This document shows, one piece after another, positions 46,724 to 60,504 of a DNA stretch of 64,000 nt (its first letter is position 1; each line of letters opens with the position of its first letter). The notes under the pieces were generated by a model. The model saw only the letters and a list, made by a program, of their open reading frames with translations, was not told where the DNA came from and did no database searches. This stretch comes from Conexibacter woesei Iso977N (lineage in GTDB: Bacteria; Actinomycetota; Thermoleophilia; Solirubrobacterales; Solirubrobacteraceae), in contig NZ_AUKG01000003.1 in the NCBI RefSeq assembly GCF_000424625.1, forward strand, positions 372,001-436,000, read 5' to 3'. The position numbers were made by a program, and so were the translations under genes.

Positions 46724-46756
46724 GGTTCGAACCGTTCGGCCCTGAAGCGAGAAGGC

Positions 46757-46780
46757 GGTAGCGGGGTCCGCTCCGCTACC
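46757..46780 (+). promoter_or_regulatory. leader hairpin before rplY
   Basis: GGTAGCGG/CCGCTACC, eight-base perfect arms around GGTCCGCT, ending 14 bases before the rplY ATG. The 3' arm also provides TACCAT (46777-46782), a -10 candidate 12 bases from the start. It is either an operator over the promoter or the end of the previous transcript. Confidence 0.4.
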
Positions 46781-46794
46781 ATCAGCCGTCGCTC

Positions 46795-47481
46795 ATGGCC
46801 GATCAGACCACCAAGCTCGACGTCCACGCCCGCGAGGCGGCCCATTCCCGCGAGACCCGCCGCCTGCGCCGCGCCGGCCAGGTCCCCGGCGTGCTCTACG
46901 GCGGCGGGGAGGATCCCGTCGCGTTCGCCGTCAACGCGCGCACGCTGCGCCACGCGCTGGCCGCCAAGGGCGCCGTGCTGGAGCTGACGATCGACGGCAG
47001 GGCCGGCACGCCCGCCGTCCTCAAGGACGCCCAGCGCCACCCGGTGCGCGGCGAGCTGATGCACGTCGACCTCCTGCGCGTCGACCTCAACGTCGCGATC
47101 CAGGCGCCGGTCGCCATCCACCTGGTCGGCGACGAGTCCGCTCCGGGCATCATCGAGGGCGGCATCCTCGAGCACGTCACGCGCGAGCTGACGATCGAGG
47201 CGCTCCCGAACGAGATCCCCGAGTTCATCGAGGTCGACGTCTCCAAGATGGAGATGAACGCCACGATCCAGCTCTCCGAGATCACGGCGCCCAGGGGCAT
47301 CACCTTCCTCGACGACCCCGACGCGACCGTGCTCGCCTCGATCACGCCGCCGAGCGTGTCGACCGAGTCCGACGACGAGGTCGAGACCGAGACCCAGGTC
47401 GTCGGCGAGGCCGCGCCGGCCGACGGCGACGCGGAGGCCGGCGACGACGCCGAGGCCTCCGGCGACGACGCCGCCGAGTAG
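46795..47481 (+). CDS. rplY: 50S ribosomal protein bL25/CTC
   Basis: 228 aa, 5S rRNA-binding protein of the long CTC (general stress) form. N-terminal L25 domain: REAAHSRETRRLRRAGQVPG, VLYGGGEDPVAF. The second domain is LRVDLNVAIQAPVAIHLVGD to GITFLDDPDATVLASITPPS. The last 40 residues are highly acidic (GDAEAGDDAEASGDDAAE). Its stop codon is in the same frame as the pth gene that follows. Confidence 0.95.
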   Translation: MADQTTKLDVHAREAAHSRETRRLRRAGQVPGVLYGGGEDPVAFAVNARTLRHALAAKGAVLELTIDGRAGTPAVLKDAQRHPVRGELMHVDLLRVDLNVAIQAPVAIHLVGDESAPGIIEGGILEHVTRELTIEALPNEIPEFIEVDVSKMEMNATIQLSEITAPRGITFLDDPDATVLASITPPSVSTESDDEVETETQVVGEAAPADGDAEAGDDAEASGDDAAE

Positions 47482-47493
47482 CAAGGCGCTTCG

Positions 47494-48075
47494 CTGAAGC
47501 TCCCGGGTCGTTCGTTCGCGCCCGTCGACTGGCTGGTCGTCGGGCTCGGCAACCCGGGAGCGCAGTACGCCCGGACCCCGCACAACGTGGGGTTCCTGGT
47601 GGCGGAGGCGCTGATCGCGCGCTGGGAGCTCGGCAAGCCGCGCAAGGCGTTCGCCGGGCTCTACGCCGACGGGCGCACGATGCCCGGCGGTCCGCGGGTC
47701 GGTGTGCTGCTGCCGCAGACCTTCATGAACGACTGCGGTCGTTCCGCCGGTCCGGCCCGCGGCACGCTGAAGCTCCCGCTGGACCACGTGATCGCGGTCC
47801 ACGACGAGCTCGACCTCAGGTTCGGCGACCTCCGGACCCGCATGGGCGGCGGTCTCGCCGGCCACAACGGCCTGAAGTCCCTCAAAGCGGGCTTCGGCTC
47901 TCCCGACTTCGCCCGCGTCCGCATCGGCATCGGCCGTCCCGACACGACCGACCCCGAGATCGTCTCCGCCTACGTCCTCGGCAAGTGGCGCCAGCCCGAC
48001 GCCGAGGTGCGCGACCTCGTCGACCGCGCCGCCGACGCCGTCGAGCGCATCATCGACGGCCGCGACGCCCTCTAG
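47494..48075 (+). CDS. pth: peptidyl-tRNA hydrolase, probable CTG start
   Basis: 193 aa. Releases tRNA from stalled peptidyl-tRNA. VVGLGNPGAQYARTPHNVGF holds the catalytic Asn and His, TFMNDCGRSAGPA the second Asn, and VHDELDLRFGDLR the Asp; GGGLAGHNGLKSL is the usual substrate loop. No ATG, GTG or TTG lies between the in-frame rplY stop (47479) and the essential first strand; GTG 47587 would delete the active site. CTG 47494 follows AAGG by seven bases and gives LKLPGRSFAPVDWLVVGLG, so CTG is the likely start. Read-through of the rplY TAG would be the alternative. Confidence 0.9.
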   Translation: MKLPGRSFAPVDWLVVGLGNPGAQYARTPHNVGFLVAEALIARWELGKPRKAFAGLYADGRTMPGGPRVGVLLPQTFMNDCGRSAGPARGTLKLPLDHVIAVHDELDLRFGDLRTRMGGGLAGHNGLKSLKAGFGSPDFARVRIGIGRPDTTDPEIVSAYVLGKWRQPDAEVRDLVDRAADAVERIIDGRDAL

Positions 48076-48132
48076 AGCCAGACGGCAGGGGCCTTCACCA
48101 CGGGCTGCGGTCGCGCTGGCATGCTCGCGCGC

Positions 48133-49911
48133 ATGGCCAGCGCTGCGGTCAAGAAGAGGGCTGCTCAGGCACGACGGCAGCAACGCCTGGCGGCCACCCA
48201 TGGCGGCCCGGATCCGGTGGCCCCGAAGAGGCCCGCGCCGAGCGAGCGCGGCGGGCTGCCGCAGCTCAGCCCCAGGCAGGCGCTCTGGGCGGGCGTCGCG
48301 GGGTTGGTCCTGATCGCGCTGCTCGTCTACGGCTGGTACATCAGGCACGCGGGCCTGTGGGACGACGACTGGGCCGTCACCTCGGCGGTGTTCCGCGATC
48401 GAGCGGACGGCGGCGGCTACTGGGACGGCATCAGGGAGCTGTGGGCCACGACCGCCTGGCGGCCGGTGCTCGTGGTCTACGGCGGCGTGCTCGGGCCGCT
48501 CGGCTGGCACACGTCGCTGCACTCGCTCGTCGTGATCGCGATGACCACGACGATGCTGAGCCTGCTCTACCAGGTGCTGCGCGTCCGCGGGATCGGCTCG
48601 CCGCACGCGTTCGCGATCGCGGCGCTCGCCCTCGTGACGTGGTTCGGCGACTCCGGCGTGCTCTGGATCTCGGGCGGCGCGATCCGGTTGGCCGGCGTCT
48701 TCTACCTCGCGGGGTTGTTGATGGCCTTGAGCGCGCTGAGGCAGGACGACCAGCGCGCTGCACTGCGGCGGCACATCGGCGCCGGCGTGCTCTACCTGCT
48801 GGCCGTGCTCACCTACGAGTCGACCGCCGGGTTCCTCTGGGCGGGCGTGCTGGTCTACCTCGGCGTCGGCCCGAACGGGCGCGTGCTGCGCCGCTGGGGC
48901 GTGGACCTGGCGATCAGCGCGGCCGGCCTCGCCTGGGCGGCGTCGCACACGCCGCGCCCGACGCACAGCCTGAGCGACGACCTCGACCACGCCAGGGCGA
49001 TCCTGCGCGGGTACTGGCAGGTCTACGACGGGATCGTGTCGCCGAGCTGGCTGCCCGATCACACCGCGGGCGTCCTGACGCTCGTCGCACTGGCGATCGG
49101 CGCCGGCTTCCTGATCGCGCGCGCGGCGGGGCGGGCCGCCGGGCCCGGGGTCGACGCGATCTGCCGCTGGGGCTGGCTGCTGGTCATCGGCGTCGTCTAC
49201 ATCGCCGCGGCCTACGTAGTCTTCGTGCCCGGCGACGCCTACTACGTGCCGAACGTCATCGGGGAGTCCAACCGCTTCAACGCGCTGGCCGGCGCGCCGA
49301 GCGTCCTGGTCGGCTACGCGGCGGTGATGGTCCTGGTGACGTCGGTGCTGGCGCTGCGGCGCGACTGGCTGAAGGTCGCGCTCGCCGTCGGGTTGTTGTA
49401 CGCGTTGGGGATGGGCATCACCAGCGCGAGGACCGTGAGGGCCGACCAGCACACGTGGGCGAGCGACTACGAGGTCTCCAAGGGCCTGCTCGCCGAGGTC
49501 AGGCAGAACGTGCCGCACCCGGCGCGCGGGACGTACGTCGTGACGTTCGGCGTGCCCGCCCTGGAGGCGTCGGGCAACCCGGTCTTCTACTCGTCCTGGG
49601 ACCTGAGCTACGCGCTCAGACACCTCTACAGGGACGGCTCGCTCGGCGGCTTCAACGCCTACAACGGCGCCGAGTGCACGCCGAACGGGCTGGCGGTCGC
49701 CGGCGCAACGGACAGCAGCGGGTACTCGACGGCCGACGCCTCGGCCGGTGACGGCGGGGAGCTGACCGCCAGGTACGGCAGGACGATCGCGGTCGACACG
49801 CTCGCGCACAGGGCCTACCCGCTGACCGACGAGCGCGCCTGCGCGCGGGCGCTGAGGACGATCGGCACGCTCGTGACCCCGACGCCGGGGATCGCGATGG
49901 CCGACGGCTGA
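48133..49911 (+). CDS. polytopic membrane protein, glycosyltransferase-like
   Basis: 592 aa. A basic cytoplasmic start (AAVKKRAAQARRQQRLAATH) precedes about ten membrane segments, such as ALWAGVAGLVLIALLVYGWY, LVVIAMTTTMLSLLYQVLRV and WLLVIGVVYIAAAYVVFVPG. After the first segment comes LWDDDWAVTSAVFRDRADGG, an acidic loop placed like the DD motif of GT-C polyprenyl-linked glycosyltransferases. The C-terminal 170 residues are extracytoplasmic. The GT-C link is an inference. ATG 48121 is an alternative start. Confidence 0.65.
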   Translation: MASAAVKKRAAQARRQQRLAATHGGPDPVAPKRPAPSERGGLPQLSPRQALWAGVAGLVLIALLVYGWYIRHAGLWDDDWAVTSAVFRDRADGGGYWDGIRELWATTAWRPVLVVYGGVLGPLGWHTSLHSLVVIAMTTTMLSLLYQVLRVRGIGSPHAFAIAALALVTWFGDSGVLWISGGAIRLAGVFYLAGLLMALSALRQDDQRAALRRHIGAGVLYLLAVLTYESTAGFLWAGVLVYLGVGPNGRVLRRWGVDLAISAAGLAWAASHTPRPTHSLSDDLDHARAILRGYWQVYDGIVSPSWLPDHTAGVLTLVALAIGAGFLIARAAGRAAGPGVDAICRWGWLLVIGVVYIAAAYVVFVPGDAYYVPNVIGESNRFNALAGAPSVLVGYAAVMVLVTSVLALRRDWLKVALAVGLLYALGMGITSARTVRADQHTWASDYEVSKGLLAEVRQNVPHPARGTYVVTFGVPALEASGNPVFYSSWDLSYALRHLYRDGSLGGFNAYNGAECTPNGLAVAGATDSSGYSTADASAGDGGELTARYGRTIAVDTLAHRAYPLTDERACARALRTIGTLVTPTPGIAMADG

Positions 49912-49964
49912 GCCGCCTAGGACATCCGGCCAGCGGCCGCGCACCGTCCCTGGCGCGGCGGCGC

Positions 49965-49970
49965 TACGCT
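49965..49970 (+). promoter_or_regulatory. -10 hexamer of first tandem paralogue
   Basis: TACGCT ends ten bases before the ATG at 49981. Confidence 0.35.
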
Positions 49971-49980
49971 GCGCGGCCGC

Positions 49981-51531
49981 ATGGTCTCTCGCTCGGTCCT
50001 CCTCATCACTCTCGGCGCGCTCATCGCTGGTGGCGCGCCCACCGCCGCCGGCGCGGTCGTGCTCGGTCCGAGCACCGGCTTGACCGCCGCGCCGCCCGTC
50101 AGGGAGACGGTCACGGTGACGTTCACGCCCGCGGCGGTCGCCGCGGCCGGGCTGAGGACGGGCAGCAGGCTCGAGGCCGACTGCGAGCCGGTCCCGCCCA
50201 CGCGCGGCCTCGCCTTCGCGCAGGACGGCGAGCTCGCCGACGACAGCGGCGGCAGCGACGACAACGAGCTGGAGGCCGTCGGCAAGCTCGGGGCCAACGG
50301 CGTCGCAACGCTGACCGTCGAGGACAGCCTCAACGGCAAACCCCCGTTCGCCGGCTACGACGCCTGCGAGCTCGACGTCGTCAAGACGGTCAAGGACGGC
50401 ACCGACTCGTTCGCGGTCGGCGAGATCGGCCTGACGCCCGCGGGCCAGGCCTACGCCGACGAGACCGACCGCGCGGTCGCCCTGCACCACGCGCTCTCGG
50501 CCGCCCAGCAGCCCGGCGGTGGCTACAAGGCCGCGGCCACGGTCGCGGGCGTGACGGCGCTCGCCGCGCCCGGCGACAGCGTTCCCGCGGGGACGATCGG
50601 CTACTGGACCGACGGCCACCAGGCGCTGACGACGACCACCAGCGCCGCCGGCCGTCGCCTGCTGCTCGCCGACCGGGGCGACCTGACGCTCGCGTCCAAC
50701 GTCCTGGACCAGAGCGACCCGTTCGGCGCCAGCGACCTCACCGACCCCGACGCCGCCCTCGGGGCGCTGCTCGGCGGCGCGGTCTCTGGCGGCAACGTGA
50801 AGGCCAAGCCGAAGAAGGACCCCGAGCGCGACGGCAGCAGGCCCAGGCACCTGAGGTCGCGTGACGGCATCACGCCGCTGCCCGGCCTGCGCGCGACGCT
50901 CGCCGGCCGCCGCCTGGTCCTGCGCTTCACCGGCGCGGCAGCGGCGTCCTACCGCGCGATCGAGGGCCGCAAGGTCCGCGCCACCTGCGTGCCGGCCCTG
51001 CCGCGCGTGCTGTTCCCGTCGATCTTCCAGCTGTTCACCGCGAGGTCGTACGCCGTGGCCACCGCCGTGACCCGCGTGCCGCGCAGCGGCGGGCGCGTCG
51101 CGGTCACGCTGCAGGGCAACGGCGCGCCGGACATCTGCATCGTCACCGACGACGGCGTCACGGTCGGGATGGCGCCGGCGACGCGCGCGGGCCGCGTCCG
51201 GATCCAGGACGTCCAAGCGCTCCAACAGCTCTACGCGGTCGTGAGGAAGCTCACGTTCGCGGCCAGGGGCGCGACGGCCTACCGCACGACCGCCGCGGTC
51301 GTCGCGACCGCCCCGAAGCTCGTCGCGCTGTCCGGGCCCACCGCGGCGCCGCCGGCCGGCAGGGTCGGCGTCTGGACCGACGGTGCGCAGCACGCGGTGG
51401 TGGCGATCCGCTCGGCCAGCGGCACGACCTACGGCTACGCCGACGAGGGCGACGGCGTGATCGCCTCCAACACGCTGAGCCTCTACACCGCCGACGGCTT
51501 CGCGTTCCTCGCGCTGCTCGAGGGCAACTGA
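49981..51531 (+). CDS. secreted two-module protein, paralogue 1
   Basis: 516 aa with signal peptide (SVLLITLGALIAGGAPTAAG). Two modules of similar plan can be traced. Each begins with a strand pair ending in Cys (VTVTFTPAAVAAAGLRTGSR then LEADC; and RLVLRFTGAAAASYRAIEGR then KVRATC) and ends with a tryptophan motif (IGYWTDGHQALTTTTSAAGR and VGVWTDGAQHAVVAIRSASG). A Lys/Arg/Asp linker joins the modules near residue 270. The gene is followed after two bases by a diverged copy. No known family is recognised. Confidence 0.7.
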   Translation: MVSRSVLLITLGALIAGGAPTAAGAVVLGPSTGLTAAPPVRETVTVTFTPAAVAAAGLRTGSRLEADCEPVPPTRGLAFAQDGELADDSGGSDDNELEAVGKLGANGVATLTVEDSLNGKPPFAGYDACELDVVKTVKDGTDSFAVGEIGLTPAGQAYADETDRAVALHHALSAAQQPGGGYKAAATVAGVTALAAPGDSVPAGTIGYWTDGHQALTTTTSAAGRRLLLADRGDLTLASNVLDQSDPFGASDLTDPDAALGALLGGAVSGGNVKAKPKKDPERDGSRPRHLRSRDGITPLPGLRATLAGRRLVLRFTGAAAASYRAIEGRKVRATCVPALPRVLFPSIFQLFTARSYAVATAVTRVPRSGGRVAVTLQGNGAPDICIVTDDGVTVGMAPATRAGRVRIQDVQALQQLYAVVRKLTFAARGATAYRTTAAVVATAPKLVALSGPTAAPPAGRVGVWTDGAQHAVVAIRSASGTTYGYADEGDGVIASNTLSLYTADGFAFLALLEGN

Positions 51532-51533
51532 CC

Positions 51534-53135
51534 ATGCGCGCACGTCCTGCCTTCATGATCCGCTCGACACTCCTCACTGCATCCACCACCCTCATCGCCG
51601 CGGCTGCGCTCGTCCCGTCGGCCGGCGCCAAGATCCTCGGGCCGAGCACCGGCGTGAGCGCCGTGCGCACCGGCAGCACCGTGGACGTCAGGTTCACGCC
51701 CGCGGCGCTCGCGACGTCGCGCCTGAAGGCGGGGCGGACCGTGGGCCTCGACTGCAGCGTCGAGAGGCCGCGCTCGCCGCTGCAGCTCGTCGACGCCGAC
51801 AGCCAGGACGCGTCCGGCTCCGACAGCGACCGCACCTGGGGCGACGGGACGGTCGGCGCCGACGGCGTCGCCCACGTCAAGCTGCTCGGCAACACCCCCG
51901 ACAACGTGCCCGGCGCCGCGGACACCTGCGACGTCGAGCGCGTCCACCACGTCGACGCGCACAACACGGACTCCACCTTTGTCGCCGAGGTCCCGCTGAC
52001 GCCCGCGGCCGTGACACGGGTGGACGAGGCCGAGCGGGCGCCCGCGCTGCGCCGCCTGCTCCAGAGGGCCCACACCGCGACCGGCTACCAGCCGGCCGCC
52101 ACGCTCGGCGCGGGCGTGGTCGCGATGGACGCGCCGGACGCCACGCCGCCCGCCGGCCTGATCGGCTACTGGACCGACGGCACCCACGCCGCGGCCGCGA
52201 CGCTCAGCGCCGCGGGCCGCCGCCTGGTGATCCAGGACCTCGGCGGCTACGTCCTGGCCACCAACGTCCTCAACGAGATGGACCCCTACGGCGAGACCGA
52301 CGACATCCCGGCGGACGTCGCCGCCCGCCTCAGGTCGGACGTGAGGACCGAGCCCAAGAGCCCCGACGCCGACAGGACCAGGTCGCCGTTCAGGAGCAAC
52401 ACGCCGCTGGCGCCCGCCGACGGGATCCGCGCGACGGTCAGCGGCCGGCGCGCGACCGTGCGCTTCACGGGCAGGGCCGCCAGGACGCTGCGCGCGCTGC
52501 GCGGCCGGCGCGTCACCATCGGCTGCTCGGCGATCCCGGCGCCGTCGCTGCTCCCGAGCTTCGTCGACCAGGCGCTGCACGCCGAGGGTGGCGCCGGCGT
52601 CGGGCGGGTCCCGGCGCACGGCGACGCGGTCACCGTGACGCTGAAGGGCGGCACGGGCGATGTCTGCTCCGTCATCGACGACTTCCACGCGGTCGCGTTC
52701 GCCGGCGGCACGGCGGCCGGCAAGGCCTGGATGCAGGACCTGGCCGCGCTGACGGTCTTCAACTCCGGCGCGGTCGACTTCGCCGCGCCCGGCGGCCAGG
52801 CCTACAGGACGACCGGCCAGCTCGTCGCCGCCGGCAGGAAGCTGGGCTACGTGGCGATGAGCGGCCCGGACGGCGCGGTCCCGGTCGGCAGGGTCGGGGT
52901 ATGGAGCGACGGCGCGAGGCAGGCCGCGATGGCGGTGGTGTCGCCGTCCGGCCATCGCATGATGGCCGTCGACGACGGCCACGGCCTCTACCGGACGAAC
53001 CTCGTGTCGACGATCTCCTTCCTGACGCTCTACGTCTCGTTCGGGCAGGACGACGGCACGAGCAGCAGCTCGGGCTCCGGCGACAGCTCCGGCTCCTCGA
53101 GCGGCTCGTTCTCGGGCGAGCTCGACAGCAAGTAG
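51534..53135 (+). CDS. secreted two-module protein, paralogue 2
   Basis: 533 aa, signal peptide in TLLTASTTLIAAAALVPSAG. It aligns along its length with the preceding protein: KILGPSTGVSAVRTGSTVDV against VVLGPSTGLTAAPPVRETVT, IGYWTDGTHAAAATLSAAGR, and VGVWSDGARQAAMAVVSPSG. It adds a Ser/Gly tail (SSSSGSGDSSGSSSGSFSG). The two genes are separated by two bases and must be one transcript. An old tandem duplication with strong divergence is implied. ATG 51555 is an alternative start. Confidence 0.7.
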   Translation: MRARPAFMIRSTLLTASTTLIAAAALVPSAGAKILGPSTGVSAVRTGSTVDVRFTPAALATSRLKAGRTVGLDCSVERPRSPLQLVDADSQDASGSDSDRTWGDGTVGADGVAHVKLLGNTPDNVPGAADTCDVERVHHVDAHNTDSTFVAEVPLTPAAVTRVDEAERAPALRRLLQRAHTATGYQPAATLGAGVVAMDAPDATPPAGLIGYWTDGTHAAAATLSAAGRRLVIQDLGGYVLATNVLNEMDPYGETDDIPADVAARLRSDVRTEPKSPDADRTRSPFRSNTPLAPADGIRATVSGRRATVRFTGRAARTLRALRGRRVTIGCSAIPAPSLLPSFVDQALHAEGGAGVGRVPAHGDAVTVTLKGGTGDVCSVIDDFHAVAFAGGTAAGKAWMQDLAALTVFNSGAVDFAAPGGQAYRTTGQLVAAGRKLGYVAMSGPDGAVPVGRVGVWSDGARQAAMAVVSPSGHRMMAVDDGHGLYRTNLVSTISFLTLYVSFGQDDGTSSSSGSGDSSGSSSGSFSGELDSK

Positions 53136-53154
53136 CCCGCCCGCGGCGCGCGAC

Positions 53155-53160
53155 TACCAT
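53155..53160 (+). promoter_or_regulatory. -10 hexamer of mfd
   Basis: TACCAT implies transcription start near 53167. The GTG/ATG at 53161/53164 would then lie outside the mRNA, which favours ATG 53203 or 53212 as the mfd start. Confidence 0.35.
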
Positions 53161-53211
53161 GTGATGCAGCCACCGGCCGCGCGTCCTGCGCGGTCGCTGC
53201 GCATGCCCTAC

Positions 53212-56607
<3,396 letters not shown>

Positions 56608-56630
56608 TGGCGTACGCGACCTGACGATCG

Positions 56631-56646
56631 GCACACGCACGTGTGC
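56631..56646 (+). terminator. hairpin after mfd
   Basis: GCACAC-GCAC-GTGTGC, six-base stem with a four-base loop, 24 bases after the mfd stop. Weak but well placed for termination before the foldase gene. Confidence 0.4.
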
Positions 56647-56688
56647 GGATTGGACACAGGTTTAAGGCCCCGTTCATACGGAGACTGG

Positions 56689-56694
56689 TAGCTT
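56689..56694 (+). promoter_or_regulatory. -10 hexamer of foldase gene
   Basis: TAGCTT ends ten bases before the ATG at 56705. A TTGGAC (56650-56655) lies too far upstream to serve as its -35. Confidence 0.35.
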
Positions 56695-56704
56695 CCGGCG
56701 CGCT

Positions 56705-57898
56705 ATGACATCGCCTCGTCGGTATGCGGCGCTCTTGGGCGCCTTTTTCGTGCTTCCTCTCGCTCTCTCCGCGTGCGGTGACAGCGGCGTCCCCGGGAAC
56801 TCCGTAGCGGACATCGGGGGCGACACGATCAAGACGGAAACCTTCAACCACTGGCTGAACGTCGCCGCGACCTCGCAGGCGCAGTCGACGGGCTCGACGG
56901 CCGCCGCCGTCGTCCCGGATCCACCGAACTTCACGAAGTGCATCGCGAACAAGAAGAAGACGGCGACGAAGCCGGCCAGGGGCCAGCCGACGCCGACCGA
57001 CGCGACGTACAAGACCCAGTGCCAGACGGAGTACAACTCCCTCAAGGACCAGGTCATGCAGTTCCTGATCACGTCCGCGTGGATCGAGGGCGAGTCCGAT
57101 GACCGTGGCGTCAAGGTGGCCGACACCGACGTCAAGAAGGACTTCGACAAGCAGCGCAACCAGAGCTTCCCGAAGGACAAGGACTACCTCGCCTTCCTGA
57201 AGTCGTCCGGCTACGTGCAGGAGGACCTGCTCTACCGGATCCGGGTCCAGGACCTGACGACGAAGCTGCGCACGAAGATCCTCGAGGGGTCCGACAAGGT
57301 CTCCAGCGCGCAGATCGCCGACTACTACAACAAGAACAAGTCGAGGTTCGCGCAGCCCGAGAAGCGCGACCTGCGGATCGTGCTGACCAAGACCGCGGCC
57401 GAGGCCAAGAAGGCCAAGGCGGCGCTGGACTCCGGCCAGTCGTTCAAGCAGGTCGCGGCCAAGTACTCGATCGACCAGGGCACGCGTGACAACGGCGGCC
57501 TGTTGGCGGCGGTCCCGAAGGGCCAGCAGGAGAAGGCGCTGGACGAGGCGACGTTCTCGGCCGACAAGGGCAAGATCGTCGGGCCGGTCAAGACGCAGTT
57601 CGGCTACTACGTCTTCGAGGTCGAGAAGATCACGCCGGGCACGCAGCAGAGCCTTGATCAGTCCAAGGCGTCGATCAAGCAGCTGCTCGTCTCGCAGACG
57701 CAGCAGAACAAGATCAACGCGTTCAGCAAGTCCTTCGAGAAGAAGTGGAAGGACCGCACGGACTGCTCCAAGTCCTACGTGAACGACGACTGCAGCAACG
57801 CTCCGAAGAGGAGCGCGACGACGGCGACCGCCGCCGCGCAGCCGACGCCGCAGACGCAGACGGCGCCCGCCGACTCGGGCACGTCGACGTCGAAGTAG
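56705..57898 (+). CDS. peptidyl-prolyl isomerase lipoprotein (PrsA/SurA-like foldase)
   Basis: 397 aa with lipobox LALSACGDS, so lipid-anchored outside the membrane. A SurA_N-like helical region (residues 25-215) includes VMQFLITSAWIEGESDDRGV. The parvulin domain (about 225-320) shows EKRDLRIVLTKTAAEAKKAK, GQSFKQVAAKYSIDQGTRDN, GGLLAAVPKGQQEKALDEAT, and VGPVKTQFGYYVFEVEKITP. It helps fold secreted proteins. The C-terminal tail is Thr/Ala/Pro-rich. mazG follows after 25 bases. Confidence 0.93.
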   Translation: MTSPRRYAALLGAFFVLPLALSACGDSGVPGNSVADIGGDTIKTETFNHWLNVAATSQAQSTGSTAAAVVPDPPNFTKCIANKKKTATKPARGQPTPTDATYKTQCQTEYNSLKDQVMQFLITSAWIEGESDDRGVKVADTDVKKDFDKQRNQSFPKDKDYLAFLKSSGYVQEDLLYRIRVQDLTTKLRTKILEGSDKVSSAQIADYYNKNKSRFAQPEKRDLRIVLTKTAAEAKKAKAALDSGQSFKQVAAKYSIDQGTRDNGGLLAAVPKGQQEKALDEATFSADKGKIVGPVKTQFGYYVFEVEKITPGTQQSLDQSKASIKQLLVSQTQQNKINAFSKSFEKKWKDRTDCSKSYVNDDCSNAPKRSATTATAAAQPTPQTQTAPADSGTSTSK

Positions 57899-57910
57899 AG
57901 GGTTCGCCGG

Positions 57911-57916
57911 TAGCCT
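57911..57916 (+). promoter_or_regulatory. -10 hexamer of mazG
   Basis: TAGCCT ends seven bases before the GTG at 57924, predicting a leaderless mazG-eno transcript. Confidence 0.5.
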
Positions 57917-57923
57917 GCGGCGG

Positions 57924-60001
<2,078 letters not shown>

Positions 60002-60023
60002 CGCGGGCCGCGCGTCTGTCGGT

Positions 60024-60416
60024 GGCGTTCAGTGCGGGGCGGGCGTGGTGCCGCTCCGGGCCGGCTGGCGCTCATCGATGGGAGAGTGGCGTTTGCGGCG
60101 ACGCTCCACCGTGGCGGTGTGGCTCGGCGTGAGGGCGGCTCCGGGCGAGGGTTCGGGGGCCGAACGGGCGGGTCAACGGCAGTTTGGTGTTCGTATGGAA
60201 CCCCTGGCTGCCGTTGGCGAGGTCAGCGGTGCATTTGGGTCCTCTGCGAGCCACTGTGCACCGTTGACCCTGAGGTTCGGCCCCGAACGGCTCGCCCGGT
60301 CCCGGCGCGACGCTCAGCCACACCGCCGACGGTGGCGTCGCCGCAAACGCCACTCTCCCATCGATGCCCTCCCACGGACGCCTCGCGCCGCCACCAGCGC
60401 ACCGCACTGAGGCGCC
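60024..60416. repeat. 393-bp near-palindrome, MITE-like element candidate
   Basis: Arms 60024-60179 and 60261-60416 are inverted copies with small gaps. The first 32 bases of the inner block are identical in both arms (60073-60104 against 60335-60366; begins CATCGATGGGAGAGTGGC). Outer blocks GGCGTTCAGTGCGG and the inverse of CCGCACTGAGGCGCC also match, and the arms close at GGTCAACGG/CCGTTGACC. The 81-base centre contains shorter pairs (CAACGGCAG/CTGCCGTTG, CGGTGCA/TGCACCG). No transposase or clear target duplication is seen, so it is either a non-autonomous mobile repeat or a very large hairpin RNA. It fills most of the 503 bases between eno and the FtsB-like gene. Confidence 0.8.
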
Positions 60417-60504
60417 ACAGGCAACGGCAGCACCAAGACGCGTCGCGCCGACTTCCGTCGAGATGTGCAGGAACCCGTGGGCTGGGTGGCGAACCGCGCT
60501 GTAG

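Noticed and set aside
46378-51543. Very long open frame on the minus strand (over 1700 codons), with similar long frames at 479-2617, 52759-56640 (minus) and 16514-20371 (plus)
   Set aside because: They lie opposite well-supported genes and consist of low-complexity Arg/Ala/Gly/Val or Asp/Leu strings. In DNA with high third-position GC, stop codons are rare on the opposite strand.
53161-53211. GTG 53161 or ATG 53164 as the mfd start
   Set aside because: A -10 match ends directly before them, so they would be outside the mRNA, and the conserved N-terminus begins at 53203-53212.
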